A stretch of 64,000 nucleotides of DNA from Pseudomonadota bacterium (GTDB lineage Bacteria; Desulfobacterota; Desulfarculia; Desulfarculales; Desulfarculaceae), in NCBI GenBank assembly GCA_018902755.1, contig JAHIQI010000029.1, positions 1-64,000 of the forward strand, written 5' to 3'. The notes under the pieces are model-generated. The model was not told where the DNA came from. It did no database searches and saw only the letters and a program-made list of their open reading frames with translations. Each line of letters opens with the position of its first letter. Within the stretch, counting starts at the first letter, position 1. Of this stretch, positions 25,228 to 32,487 are shown one piece after another. Made by a program: the position numbers and the translations under genes.

Positions 25228-25742
25228 TAGTGACCCTCCCCGCCCGTGGGGGCGAATTCATCAGGGTAGAGCCACAAGCTAACGGCCATGGCCAGAGCCT
25301 GAAGGCACATGATTCCAAAGCCAAAGGGGACCAGGAACTTCCAGGGAGCCAGGGGAATGGCTATGCCAAAGGATTGTTCTGAAATGGCCAGGCTTTGGGT
25401 GAACAGGCTCCAGGAGAGCCAGGTCATCCAGGCCGAGGTGAGCCCGGTGATTATTTGGACCGTGATAGTCATGCGTCTCTGCCAGGTTGAACTCAAATAG
25501 GCAACCACGGCTGACATGTTCACGTGCCCGCCGATCTTGAGCACGTAAGCCGCGGCCAAAAAGGCGATGGCCGCCTGAAGTAATTGGGTGATGTCCAGGG
25601 CCCAGTCAAGCGGGTCGTTGAAAACGAAACGCATGAACACGTCGTAAATTAGAATGCAGGCCAGGATGCAGATCAATAGACCGCTGATTAGGCCCAAGAA
25701 GCTGGCCAGCCTGTTTATTGCCGAGATAAGCGCCCTTACCAT
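25227..25742 (-). CDS. dctQ: TRAP transporter small permease (DctQ family)
   Basis: A 171-aa protein with four predicted membrane helices (ASFLGLISGLLICILACILIY, ALDITQLLQAAIAFLAAAY, TITVQIITGLTSAWMTWLSW, FGFGIMCLQALAMAVSLWLY), the length and topology of DctQ subunits. It contains the FNDPLDWALDITQ segment resembling the family's central motif. Translation is coupled to dctM. The start follows GGGAGGG by nine bases. It should pair with DctM for sodium-driven uptake of the compound degraded by the surrounding enzymes. Confidence 0.88.
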   Translation of the reverse strand: MVRALISAINRLASFLGLISGLLICILACILIYDVFMRFVFNDPLDWALDITQLLQAAIAFLAAAYVLKIGGHVNMSAVVAYLSSTWQRRMTITVQIITGLTSAWMTWLSWSLFTQSLAISEQSFGIAIPLAPWKFLVPFGFGIMCLQALAMAVSLWLYPDEFAPTGGEGH

Positions 25743-25847
25743 CGAGGATAGCCCTCCCTTTCGGGGAAAACCGGTTACAGGGCAACTCCTTGGGCGCGGC
25801 CCGCGTCGATGATGCGTATCGTGATGCGGGAGTTGTTGGTGATTAGC

Positions 25848-27125
25848 CTAAAATTGCCGTGTGTCCACGATCGCCTTTTCCGCCCCGGCCAGATCTTCGG
25901 CGGAAACGCAAAGCACCTCGTCCAGGCGCAGGCGGCAGACGTCTTCGAAGCTGGCTTGCAAGGACTGGAGCATGGCTTCCAGGGCCGGGCCTTCCCCTTT
26001 CAGGGCGATGCGCAGCACGATGCGGTCGCGCCCCTGATCGCGAGAAACCTCGGCCTGGAAGCGCTCGATCTCGGAGAAACGGCTCACCACCTCATTTACC
26101 TGACGTGGATGCACGAACATGCCCCGCACCCGCACCGCCTGGCCCACCCGGCCCAGGATTCCGCTGAGTCGCAGCGAGGTGCGCCCGCAAGCGCACTGGC
26201 CTTCCACCATGGAAGACAGGTCGCCGGTGCCGAAGCGCAGCAGAGGATAGCAACGGTCGAAGGGCGTAACCACCACCTGACCAACCTCGCCGGGGCCCAC
26301 TTGCTTGCCGGTGATTTCGTCCACGATCTCCACCAATATCTCCTCATGCACGTGCATGCCGCTGCGCTCTTTGCACTCGTAGGAGATGAGGCCCACATCG
26401 GCGGTCCCGTAAGAGTCATAGGATTGGATGCCGTATTGCTCGTGAAGCTTTTGGCGAATCTGGGCCCCGCCCATTTCGCCGCCGGCGGATATGGCCCGTA
26501 GGCAATAGTCCTTGCCGGGGTCGATCCCCAATTCTTCGGCTTTGTTGAAGATGGCCATGAGGAAGCTGGGCATGCCGGTCCACCCGGTGGCCCGCATGTC
26601 CCGCAGGACTTGCGCCTGCAGCTCGGTGTTGCCCACACCCATGGGTATGGCCGTGGCCCCTATCTGGCGAATGGCTTCGTCGAACCAATGGCCCGCCGGG
26701 GACATGTGATAGGAAAAGGTGTTTACCACCACGTCGCCGGGCCGGAACCCGTGGGCGTGCATGCGCCGCCGCCAGCGAATGAAGAAGTTGTCGTCCGTGG
26801 ACTGCACGTCGTAGATAGGGCCGGGAGAAAGGTAAACCCGTGGGATCTCTTGCGGGGGCACCCCCAATAGCCCACCCCAGGGCGGGTCGGCCCTGCGTGC
26901 CTCTATCAGGCTGTCCTTGGTGGTGATGGGTATGGCCTCAATGTCCGACATCTCGCCGATGTCGCCTGGCTTCACCCCGGCCTCGTCCATCTTGGCCCGC
27001 ATGGCGGGTGCATTTTCATAGGCATAGGCAACCTGGCGCTTCACCTGCCCCAGGTAATATTCCCGCCTTTGTCCCGGCGGCATGGTCTCCACTTCGGAGT
27101 AGTATTCTTCAGCATGGGCGTTCAT
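25848..27125 (-). CDS. PaaK-like acyl/aryl-CoA ligase family protein
   Basis: A 425-aa adenylate-forming enzyme of the phenylacetate-CoA ligase family. Family marks are YAYENAPAMRAKMDEAG, YDSYGTADVGLISYEC, VVVTPFDRCYPLLRFGTGDLS, CACGRTSLRLSGILGRV and VRVRGMFVHPRQV. The usual SSGTTG phosphate loop is replaced by YLSPGPIYDVQ, so it belongs to a divergent subfamily and its ligase activity is not assured. The ATG at 27125 has AGGAGAAG upstream. It lies 13 bases after a 79-aa protein gene and 105 bases before dctQ. It could activate the imported acid with CoA, in parallel with the ligase at 30970. Confidence 0.85.
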   Translation of the reverse strand: MNAHAEEYYSEVETMPPGQRREYYLGQVKRQVAYAYENAPAMRAKMDEAGVKPGDIGEMSDIEAIPITTKDSLIEARRADPPWGGLLGVPPQEIPRVYLSPGPIYDVQSTDDNFFIRWRRRMHAHGFRPGDVVVNTFSYHMSPAGHWFDEAIRQIGATAIPMGVGNTELQAQVLRDMRATGWTGMPSFLMAIFNKAEELGIDPGKDYCLRAISAGGEMGGAQIRQKLHEQYGIQSYDSYGTADVGLISYECKERSGMHVHEEILVEIVDEITGKQVGPGEVGQVVVTPFDRCYPLLRFGTGDLSSMVEGQCACGRTSLRLSGILGRVGQAVRVRGMFVHPRQVNEVVSRFSEIERFQAEVSRDQGRDRIVLRIALKGEGPALEAMLQSLQASFEDVCRLRLDEVLCVSAEDLAGAEKAIVDTRQF

Positions 27126-27138
27126 TACCGCTCTTCTC

Positions 27139-27378
27139 CTAAAGCTTGGGCGGCTTGGGGTTGGGTTTGCCCGCCCATCCGGTCAACAGGAACCAGATAA
27201 TTTTCGGCTTGAGGGCAGCCTTGGCTATCTGCAAGGCCTCCTTGTAGCTCACCGCCGATATCACCTCCCATTGCATGCCCTCCTTGACTTGCAAGGAGGC
27301 CACCAGGAAGTCGCCTTTTTTCTCGACGCCGGCGAATTCCGCCGCCATCTTTCCCAGGGTGCCTATCTTTATGAGCAA
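27139..27378 (-). CDS. Small conserved-looking protein, unknown
   Basis: A 79-aa protein without recognised family. It has an alpha/beta-looking body (KKGDFLVASLQVKEGMQWEVIS, YKEALQIAKAALKPK), a short hydrophobic patch IIWFLLTGWAG and a proline-rich tail. It sits between the CrtI-like oxidoreductase (36 bases) and PaaK-like ligase (13 bases), so it is part of the operon. Nothing in it reveals a catalytic function; an accessory subunit is possible. Confidence 0.6.
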   Translation of the reverse strand: MLIKIGTLGKMAAEFAGVEKKGDFLVASLQVKEGMQWEVISAVSYKEALQIAKAALKPKIIWFLLTGWAGKPNPKPPKL

Positions 27379-27414
27379 GGCCCTTCCTCCTTATCCTTCG
27401 GTGCGAGCAAGGCT

Positions 27415-28935
27415 TTAGACTTTGATTTCACCGTTCTCGAGATCTTCCAGGACCACCGCCGCCGAGTTCCAACCCGGTATGCCGATCATGCCGCCCGCCG
27501 GATGGGTGGACATGCCGGTGAGGTAGAGGCCTTCAAAATCGGTTCCATAGGACAGGCGCATGGAGAACATCTGGTCGATGCTCAGCGCCGGGCCCATGAT
27601 GGAACCCTTCCACAGGTTGAATTCACGCTCGTAGTCGGTGGGGTCCATGATCGCCATGTCGATGACGTGCCGGCGGAAGTCTGGATATACCTTCTCTACC
27701 TGGCGGATCATGTTGTCCGCGTGCCGCTCACGCTCGGCGGCCCAGGTAGTGCCCTCCAACTCGTAGGAGGCCGAGTCGTAGAGCCCGATCCAGCATTTGC
27801 CCTCCGGGGCCAGGGTGGGATCGTTCATGCAGGGGTTGTCGATGTAGATGGAAGGATCTTTGGGTAGGCGATGCTCCAACTCGTCCAGGGCGTTTATCTC
27901 CGTATGGCGCAGGCCTTTGGCGAATTGGAACTCGGTGCACTCCAGTTCCGGCAGGAAAGGCTGGTCCATGCTCACGAACACGCAGGCCATGCGCATGGAT
28001 TCGCGGGTGCGCTTGAGATAACCCACGAAATCCTCGTCCAGGTTCTCGTCGCCCACCAGATGGCGGTAGGTTATCTTGGCGTTGGTCCCAGAGATGACCA
28101 CGTTGCTCTGCACCTCTTCGCCCGACTCCAGGAGCACCCCCTTGACCTTGTCGTCTTCCAAAATGATCTTTTCGACTCCGGCGTTCTTGCGGACTTTGCC
28201 TCCGTTGGCCTCAATGAGCTTGGCCAAAGACTCGATGAGCCCGGACATGCCTCCCTTGGCCCGGAAGGGAACCGAGAAATGGACCCGGGGTATGTTTTGA
28301 GTGCCGTAGCCCGAACCGGGAAATTGAGGGGTGAAGCCGGAGATGCGGGGGATCCGCGACATGCCGCCGATCCAGTCCTCGGAAAAGTAGTAGCGCATGA
28401 TATCCGAGCAGCGTCCCAAGAAAAGCCACATGGCCTTGGGCCCCAGGCTTTCGAGCATGGAGAAGAGCATGGAGTGCCTGGGCTCTTTCCACTTGAAGAC
28501 CTCGCCGACCATGCGGGTGAAGGGAGACCACTCCTGCACCATGCGCCGGTACTCCTCGGCCACCGTGGTGGAGTACTTGGCGATAGCGGCGCAGGTCATC
28601 TCCACATCGCGGTAGATGGGGATGCTTATCTCGTAGTTCTCGCCCACCTGGTAGCGCAGGATGATGCCGTCTTCGGGAATAAGAATGGGCTCGAAGCCGT
28701 ACTCCTCCAACCCGAGTTTGCTGGCCATGCGCAGCACGGGCTGCTGGATGACCAGGGCGCCGGTGCTCACCCCGTAGCCACCGGGAACGATGTTCCAGTC
28801 GGTGCGGCTACAGCCGCCCAGCATGCCGGCTTTTTCCAGAACCAACACCTTGAGTCCGGTCTTGCTCAAGCGGGCCCCGGAAATGAGGGCATTGTGTCCC
28901 GCCCCAATGACAATAATGTCGTATTTGTCTGGCAT
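27415..28935 (-). CDS. CrtI/phytoene-desaturase-like FAD oxidoreductase
   Basis: A 506-aa flavoprotein with the N-terminal FAD motif DIIVIGAGHNALISGARLSK and the following EKAGMLGGCSRT, and the C-terminal LYLTGMSTHPAGGMIGIPG block of CrtI-like NAD(P)/FAD oxidoreductases. Members desaturate or isomerise carotenoids and other hydrophobic or alicyclic compounds. In this cluster it may introduce or reduce a C=C bond in the unknown substrate. GGAGAG precedes the ATG at 28935. It begins a tight trio with the 79-aa protein and PaaK-like ligase. It lies 241 bases after dctP, with a hairpin between. Confidence 0.87.
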   Translation of the reverse strand: MPDKYDIIVIGAGHNALISGARLSKTGLKVLVLEKAGMLGGCSRTDWNIVPGGYGVSTGALVIQQPVLRMASKLGLEEYGFEPILIPEDGIILRYQVGENYEISIPIYRDVEMTCAAIAKYSTTVAEEYRRMVQEWSPFTRMVGEVFKWKEPRHSMLFSMLESLGPKAMWLFLGRCSDIMRYYFSEDWIGGMSRIPRISGFTPQFPGSGYGTQNIPRVHFSVPFRAKGGMSGLIESLAKLIEANGGKVRKNAGVEKIILEDDKVKGVLLESGEEVQSNVVISGTNAKITYRHLVGDENLDEDFVGYLKRTRESMRMACVFVSMDQPFLPELECTEFQFAKGLRHTEINALDELEHRLPKDPSIYIDNPCMNDPTLAPEGKCWIGLYDSASYELEGTTWAAERERHADNMIRQVEKVYPDFRRHVIDMAIMDPTDYEREFNLWKGSIMGPALSIDQMFSMRLSYGTDFEGLYLTGMSTHPAGGMIGIPGWNSAAVVLEDLENGEIKV

Positions 28936-29114
28936 CTTTGTGCTCTCCGTAGAACTTTGCGTAATTCACTCTGGTGAGCGGTTTCGCTGTCCGGTTGCGC
29001 TCAACGTCTTTCCGCCGCAAGTAAGTCCGCTCTGACCAAACCGATGGTGTCGGGCCGGGCCATGGCTGCGCCTAAATTCTGGTCCGCTCGTCTTCCAACG
29101 GACGCCCCCCCACC

Positions 29115-29145
29115 GGCGTCTCCCCCGCGGTTTAGGGGAGACGCC
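29115..29145. other. Stable stem-loop downstream of dctP
   Basis: A perfect 11-bp stem GGCGTCTCCCC / GGGGAGACGCC with a nine-base loop lies 32 bases after the dctP stop. There is no U-run, so it is not a classical terminator. Hairpins here often stabilise the binding-protein mRNA and allow higher expression than the downstream genes; that role is inferred. Confidence 0.7.
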
Positions 29146-29176
29146 GCCGTCGGTTGGGGTTGATTCTGCGCGGCTC

Positions 29177-30208
29177 CTACGGGTTGTACTTACGCGCGAT
29201 CTTGAGGGCCTTCTGGATCAGGGGGTCCTCATTCTTGGCGTAGGCATCCACCAGGGGCTGGGCGGCCTTGACCCACTTTTCGTGCTCTTCGGCGTTGGGC
29301 ACGTAGATCACGGTCTTGAACTTGCCCGGGATGGTGGCAAAGGCGTAGCCCTCGCGCTCGAAAATGCGCAGCCTGGTGATCTGGGCCAACAGCTTCATGC
29401 CGGTCTCCACGATGACCTTGTCCTGAGGCTGCAACTTGTCGAGCATTTTGGCGTTGTAGATGATGTGCATCAGCACGGGGCTAAGATTGATGCAGGTGAC
29501 GTACTGGGTGTGCTCCAGCCATTTGCGGTCCATCATGGTCTCGAGGTAGTTGGTGGCGCCATCGGCCACGCCGCGGGCCAGGGCCTCGTAGGTCTGGGGG
29601 GTAGTGATGTTGACCGGGCTGGCCCCGATGGCCCGCCACATATCCGCCTCGGCCCCCACGCTACGGATCTTCATACCCTTGGCGTCCGAAGGAACCTTGA
29701 CCAGTTTGTCCTTGGTGGTCAGCACCCGCCACAGGCACATGCTCACCCCGGCCACCTTGAGATTCTTGAGCCCTTGGCGGTGCAGGGCCTCGGTGTAGAG
29801 GTCATTGATGCCGTTTTCATAGGCCGCCAGGACCGCCTTGTAGTGGCCGCTGGTCCACACCGGCATGGTCTCGATCTTGAACAGGGGAATCGTCTTGGCC
29901 ATGTAGGGCAGGTACCAGTTGGCGCAGAAGGCGGTGCCCTCGTTCACGCCAGTGGCCATCTCCTTGGTGGGCAGCAAGGAATGGCTGGCGAACATCTTCA
30001 TCTTGACCCGGCCCTGGGTCAGTTTGTTGATGTCGTCCAAAACCTCTTTGGCCGCCATGGTCAGGGGATGGTTGTCCGGGCTGTAGTAGGCGACCCTTAG
30101 TTCCACCGGCTTGGCGGACGCCATCGAGCCCATGGCCAGGCACATAGCCAAGCCCACGACGACAATGACCAACATTTTGGGGAACTGTTTCCTTTTGATC
30201 GCGGTCAT
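29177..30208 (-). CDS. dctP: TRAP transporter substrate-binding protein (DctP family)
   Basis: A 343-aa exported protein. The signal peptide is KMLVIVVVGLAMCLAMGSMASAKP; the mature domain opens VELRVAYYSPDNHPL and has LYTEALHRQGLKNL, DAKGMKIRSVGAEADMWRAIGASPV and the VADGATNYLETMM region, placed where DctP proteins bind the substrate carboxylate, including a conserved Arg (KIRS). It delivers a carboxylic acid to DctQM. The ATG at 30208 has GGGAGGA upstream. Its presence within the run strongly suggests that the pathway's substrate is an exogenous carboxylate. Confidence 0.92.
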   Translation of the reverse strand: MTAIKRKQFPKMLVIVVVGLAMCLAMGSMASAKPVELRVAYYSPDNHPLTMAAKEVLDDINKLTQGRVKMKMFASHSLLPTKEMATGVNEGTAFCANWYLPYMAKTIPLFKIETMPVWTSGHYKAVLAAYENGINDLYTEALHRQGLKNLKVAGVSMCLWRVLTTKDKLVKVPSDAKGMKIRSVGAEADMWRAIGASPVNITTPQTYEALARGVADGATNYLETMMDRKWLEHTQYVTCINLSPVLMHIIYNAKMLDKLQPQDKVIVETGMKLLAQITRLRIFEREGYAFATIPGKFKTVIYVPNAEEHEKWVKAAQPLVDAYAKNEDPLIQKALKIARKYNP

Positions 30209-30382
30209 AACTTCAATCCTCCCTTTCAATGAGATTTGCATATTCCGGCGCGCTGCTTCCGGTCGTCCTTAGTCAATTCGCGGCGCGCCTTCCCATGGCT
30301 TCCCCATTACCGTTGTTGTTGGCCTAATGTCTGTAATCACAAATAAGGGCACCACAGATTGCTCAACAAAAAACGTTCAGGT

Positions 30383-30913
30383 CTAAAGGGTGTAGATCAC
30401 ATCGCACCAAAGCCCCTCGGGCACTTCATCCGGAGGGCAGAGCACGGAAGTGATCTTGATATCGGGATTGACCACCCGGGCGATGTTTCCCGCCGCCACG
30501 GTGAGGGGGTCCTTGCAATGGATGGGCTCCTGCCCCTTTGCCAGACGGGCGTTTTGGATGGGGCAGTCGGTCACTCGGCGCAGCAGGGTGTGCTCGTCGA
30601 TCCGCTGGAAATCGATGTCGATATAAGAGCCGGCCGGCGAGAGCTGGTAGACCTTGGCCAAGGTGTCCAGATCGTCATCGCCGAATTTGAAGAACTTGAG
30701 CAGCCGGTAGGCGGCCACTTCAATGGCCCTGCCGTAACACAACCCGTCGAACTGCACCGCCGCGCTCTGGCCGTACTTTTTCTCGACGTTCATCATCCAG
30801 TGGTTCTGCAGGGTCCAGAAATTTTTGTTTCCCATTTCTATGTAGCGGGCCCATTCATCCGGGTCCGCGGTTTTCATCATCTGCTTGAGAGTCTCACTCG
30901 CGTTACTGGCCAT
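30383..30913 (-). CDS. DUF6125-like / L-2-aminothiazoline-4-carboxylate hydrolase-like protein
   Basis: A 176-aa soluble protein. It resembles small proteins of the DUF6125 group, with a helical N-terminal part (MGNKNFWTLQNHWMMNVEKKYG, interrupted here for length) and a C-terminal segment containing VTDCPIQNARL, the EPIHCKDPLTVAAG stretch, and a final LCPPDEVPEGLWCDVIY. The repeated Cys residues (about 116, 131, 158, 168) may bind a metal. It lies 56 bases after the acyl-CoA ligase and 174 bases before dctP. Family recognition is by overall pattern and is weak; its reaction is unknown. Confidence 0.5.
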   Translation of the reverse strand: MASNASETLKQMMKTADPDEWARYIEMGNKNFWTLQNHWMMNVEKKYGQSAAVQFDGLCYGRAIEVAAYRLLKFFKFGDDDLDTLAKVYQLSPAGSYIDIDFQRIDEHTLLRRVTDCPIQNARLAKGQEPIHCKDPLTVAAGNIARVVNPDIKITSVLCPPDEVPEGLWCDVIYTL

Positions 30914-30969
30914 GCCCTACCTCTTTCTTAGCGCTGTATGGCGGGTTCAGATTCAACTCGCGCCGGCTG

Positions 30970-32487
30970 TTATTGGTATTTTTCAATGAGCTTGTGCTTC
31001 ATCACCTTGCCGCTGGCGGTCTTGGGGAAGCTCTCCACAATCACCACTTCCGAGGGAACCGCGTGAGAAGGAACATTCTCACGGCACAGGGCCAAGACCT
31101 CCTCCGGATCGACCCCGCCGGTGCAGACCACAAAAGCCACCACCTTGGAGCCGCTCCCGGATGGCATTCCGGCCACCGCTACCTCGCGCACTGCGCTGTG
31201 GCGCAGGATCACCGCTTCCGTCTCCTGGGGGAGCACCACTTTGCCCTCGACCACCACCATGTCGCTTTTGCGCCCCTTGAGGTACAAGAGGCCGTCGCCG
31301 TCAAACATGCCTAGATCACCGGTGTGGAAAACCCCGTCCTTGATCGCTTCCGCGGTGGCGGCTGGGTTGTTTAGATAGCCTTTGATAAGGTTGCCGCCGG
31401 ATGTAGTTATCTCGCCCAGTTCGTTGGCCCCCAGGGGCTCGCCCTCCGGCCCCACCACGCTCACCTTCACTCCCAGGGCGGGCCGCCCTACCGAGCGCAG
31501 CAGCTGGGGCTGGCCTCCCTCCAGGGCGTTGCGAAAATCATCGGGCTGCAGAAGAGTCACCGGAGCCTGCTCCTGAATCGAGTAGGCCTGCAAGAAGTTG
31601 TAGCCGAACACCTTAATGGCCCTCTTCCACTCCTCGGCGGACAGGGGGGCGCCGGTGGCCCAGATGCGGCGCAGACTGGAAAGGTCGTACGCCTCCAACT
31701 GGGGATCGTTTAGCACCTCGCGGATCACCCCGGCCGAAGTGAACACTTTGGTCACGCGCTCTTTTTCGATGGTGGATAGGATGCTGGTGGCGCTGAAGTC
31801 GTTGGGCAGGATGCAGGTGCATCCCAAGTGGAACAGCAAACGCCAGCAACCTATGCCGAAGATGGCGGTGCATGGCTGGAAGTAGACGTCATCGGGTTTG
31901 AGGTCCAGGGCATAGGAAATTTCCAGGCCCACTGCCAAGGTGGTCTCATAGGTGCGTATGGTTTGCTTGGGCAGCCCGGTGGTGCCGCTGGTGGAGCCCA
32001 CGTAGCTCAGGTCGTCGTAGGTCAGGTCCGGCACCGGCGGGTCGTCCTCGGAAGCCCCGGCCAGCAGGGCCTCGTAGGCCAGAGACTGCCCGTCGCTGTC
32101 TTCCAGAGCGATAAAATGCTCGGTGTGCTCCAACTTGCTGCGCACGCCCTGAAGGTCCTTTAGGAATCTGCCGCTGCAGATAACCACCTTGGAACGGCAG
32201 TTGTTGATCATGGGCGGAAGGTCCGCGGGGGGAACCGAAACCATGAAGGGGGCAGTGGCCAGGCCGGTCTTGATGCAGGCGGCGGCTATTTCCGGGTACT
32301 GAGCACAGTTGTCTGCATAGATGGAGACGATGTCCCCCTTGACCAGGCCAAGGGCGGCCAGCGCGTTGGCCAAGCGGTTGCTGCGCTGGTGCAACTGCCG
32401 ATAAGTGAAACGGGTTTCTCCACTGATCACCGCAGCACGTTCCGGGTGACGTACCGCGCCGCCGGAAGTGATGTCGCGAATAATCAT
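30970..32487 (-). CDS. AMP-forming acyl-CoA ligase
   Basis: A 505-aa ANL-superfamily enzyme. Motifs in order: VGSTSGTTGLPKQTI (phosphate loop), YSIQEQAPVT (in place of the usual YGxTE), FHTGDLGMFDGDG (ribose-binding Asp), LKGRKSDMVVVEG, and the catalytic Lys in FPKTASGKVMKHKL. It activates a carboxylic acid to its acyl-adenylate and then the CoA ester. The ATG at 32487 shares one base with the stop of the CaiB-like gene (TGATG), so the two are coupled. It is likely the primary activation enzyme for the compound taken up by the TRAP system. Confidence 0.92.
   Translation of the reverse strand: MIIRDITSGGAVRHPERAAVISGETRFTYRQLHQRSNRLANALAALGLVKGDIVSIYADNCAQYPEIAAACIKTGLATAPFMVSVPPADLPPMINNCRSKVVICSGRFLKDLQGVRSKLEHTEHFIALEDSDGQSLAYEALLAGASEDDPPVPDLTYDDLSYVGSTSGTTGLPKQTIRTYETTLAVGLEISYALDLKPDDVYFQPCTAIFGIGCWRLLFHLGCTCILPNDFSATSILSTIEKERVTKVFTSAGVIREVLNDPQLEAYDLSSLRRIWATGAPLSAEEWKRAIKVFGYNFLQAYSIQEQAPVTLLQPDDFRNALEGGQPQLLRSVGRPALGVKVSVVGPEGEPLGANELGEITTSGGNLIKGYLNNPAATAEAIKDGVFHTGDLGMFDGDGLLYLKGRKSDMVVVEGKVVLPQETEAVILRHSAVREVAVAGMPSGSGSKVVAFVVCTGGVDPEEVLALCRENVPSHAVPSEVVIVESFPKTASGKVMKHKLIEKYQ

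Noticed and set aside
30260..30290. Second sigma-54 promoter upstream of dctP (GG-N10-GC spacing)
   Set aside because: Only the GG and GC match; the flanking bases (AGGACG, AAGCA) are poor and no enhancer-like palindrome is nearby.
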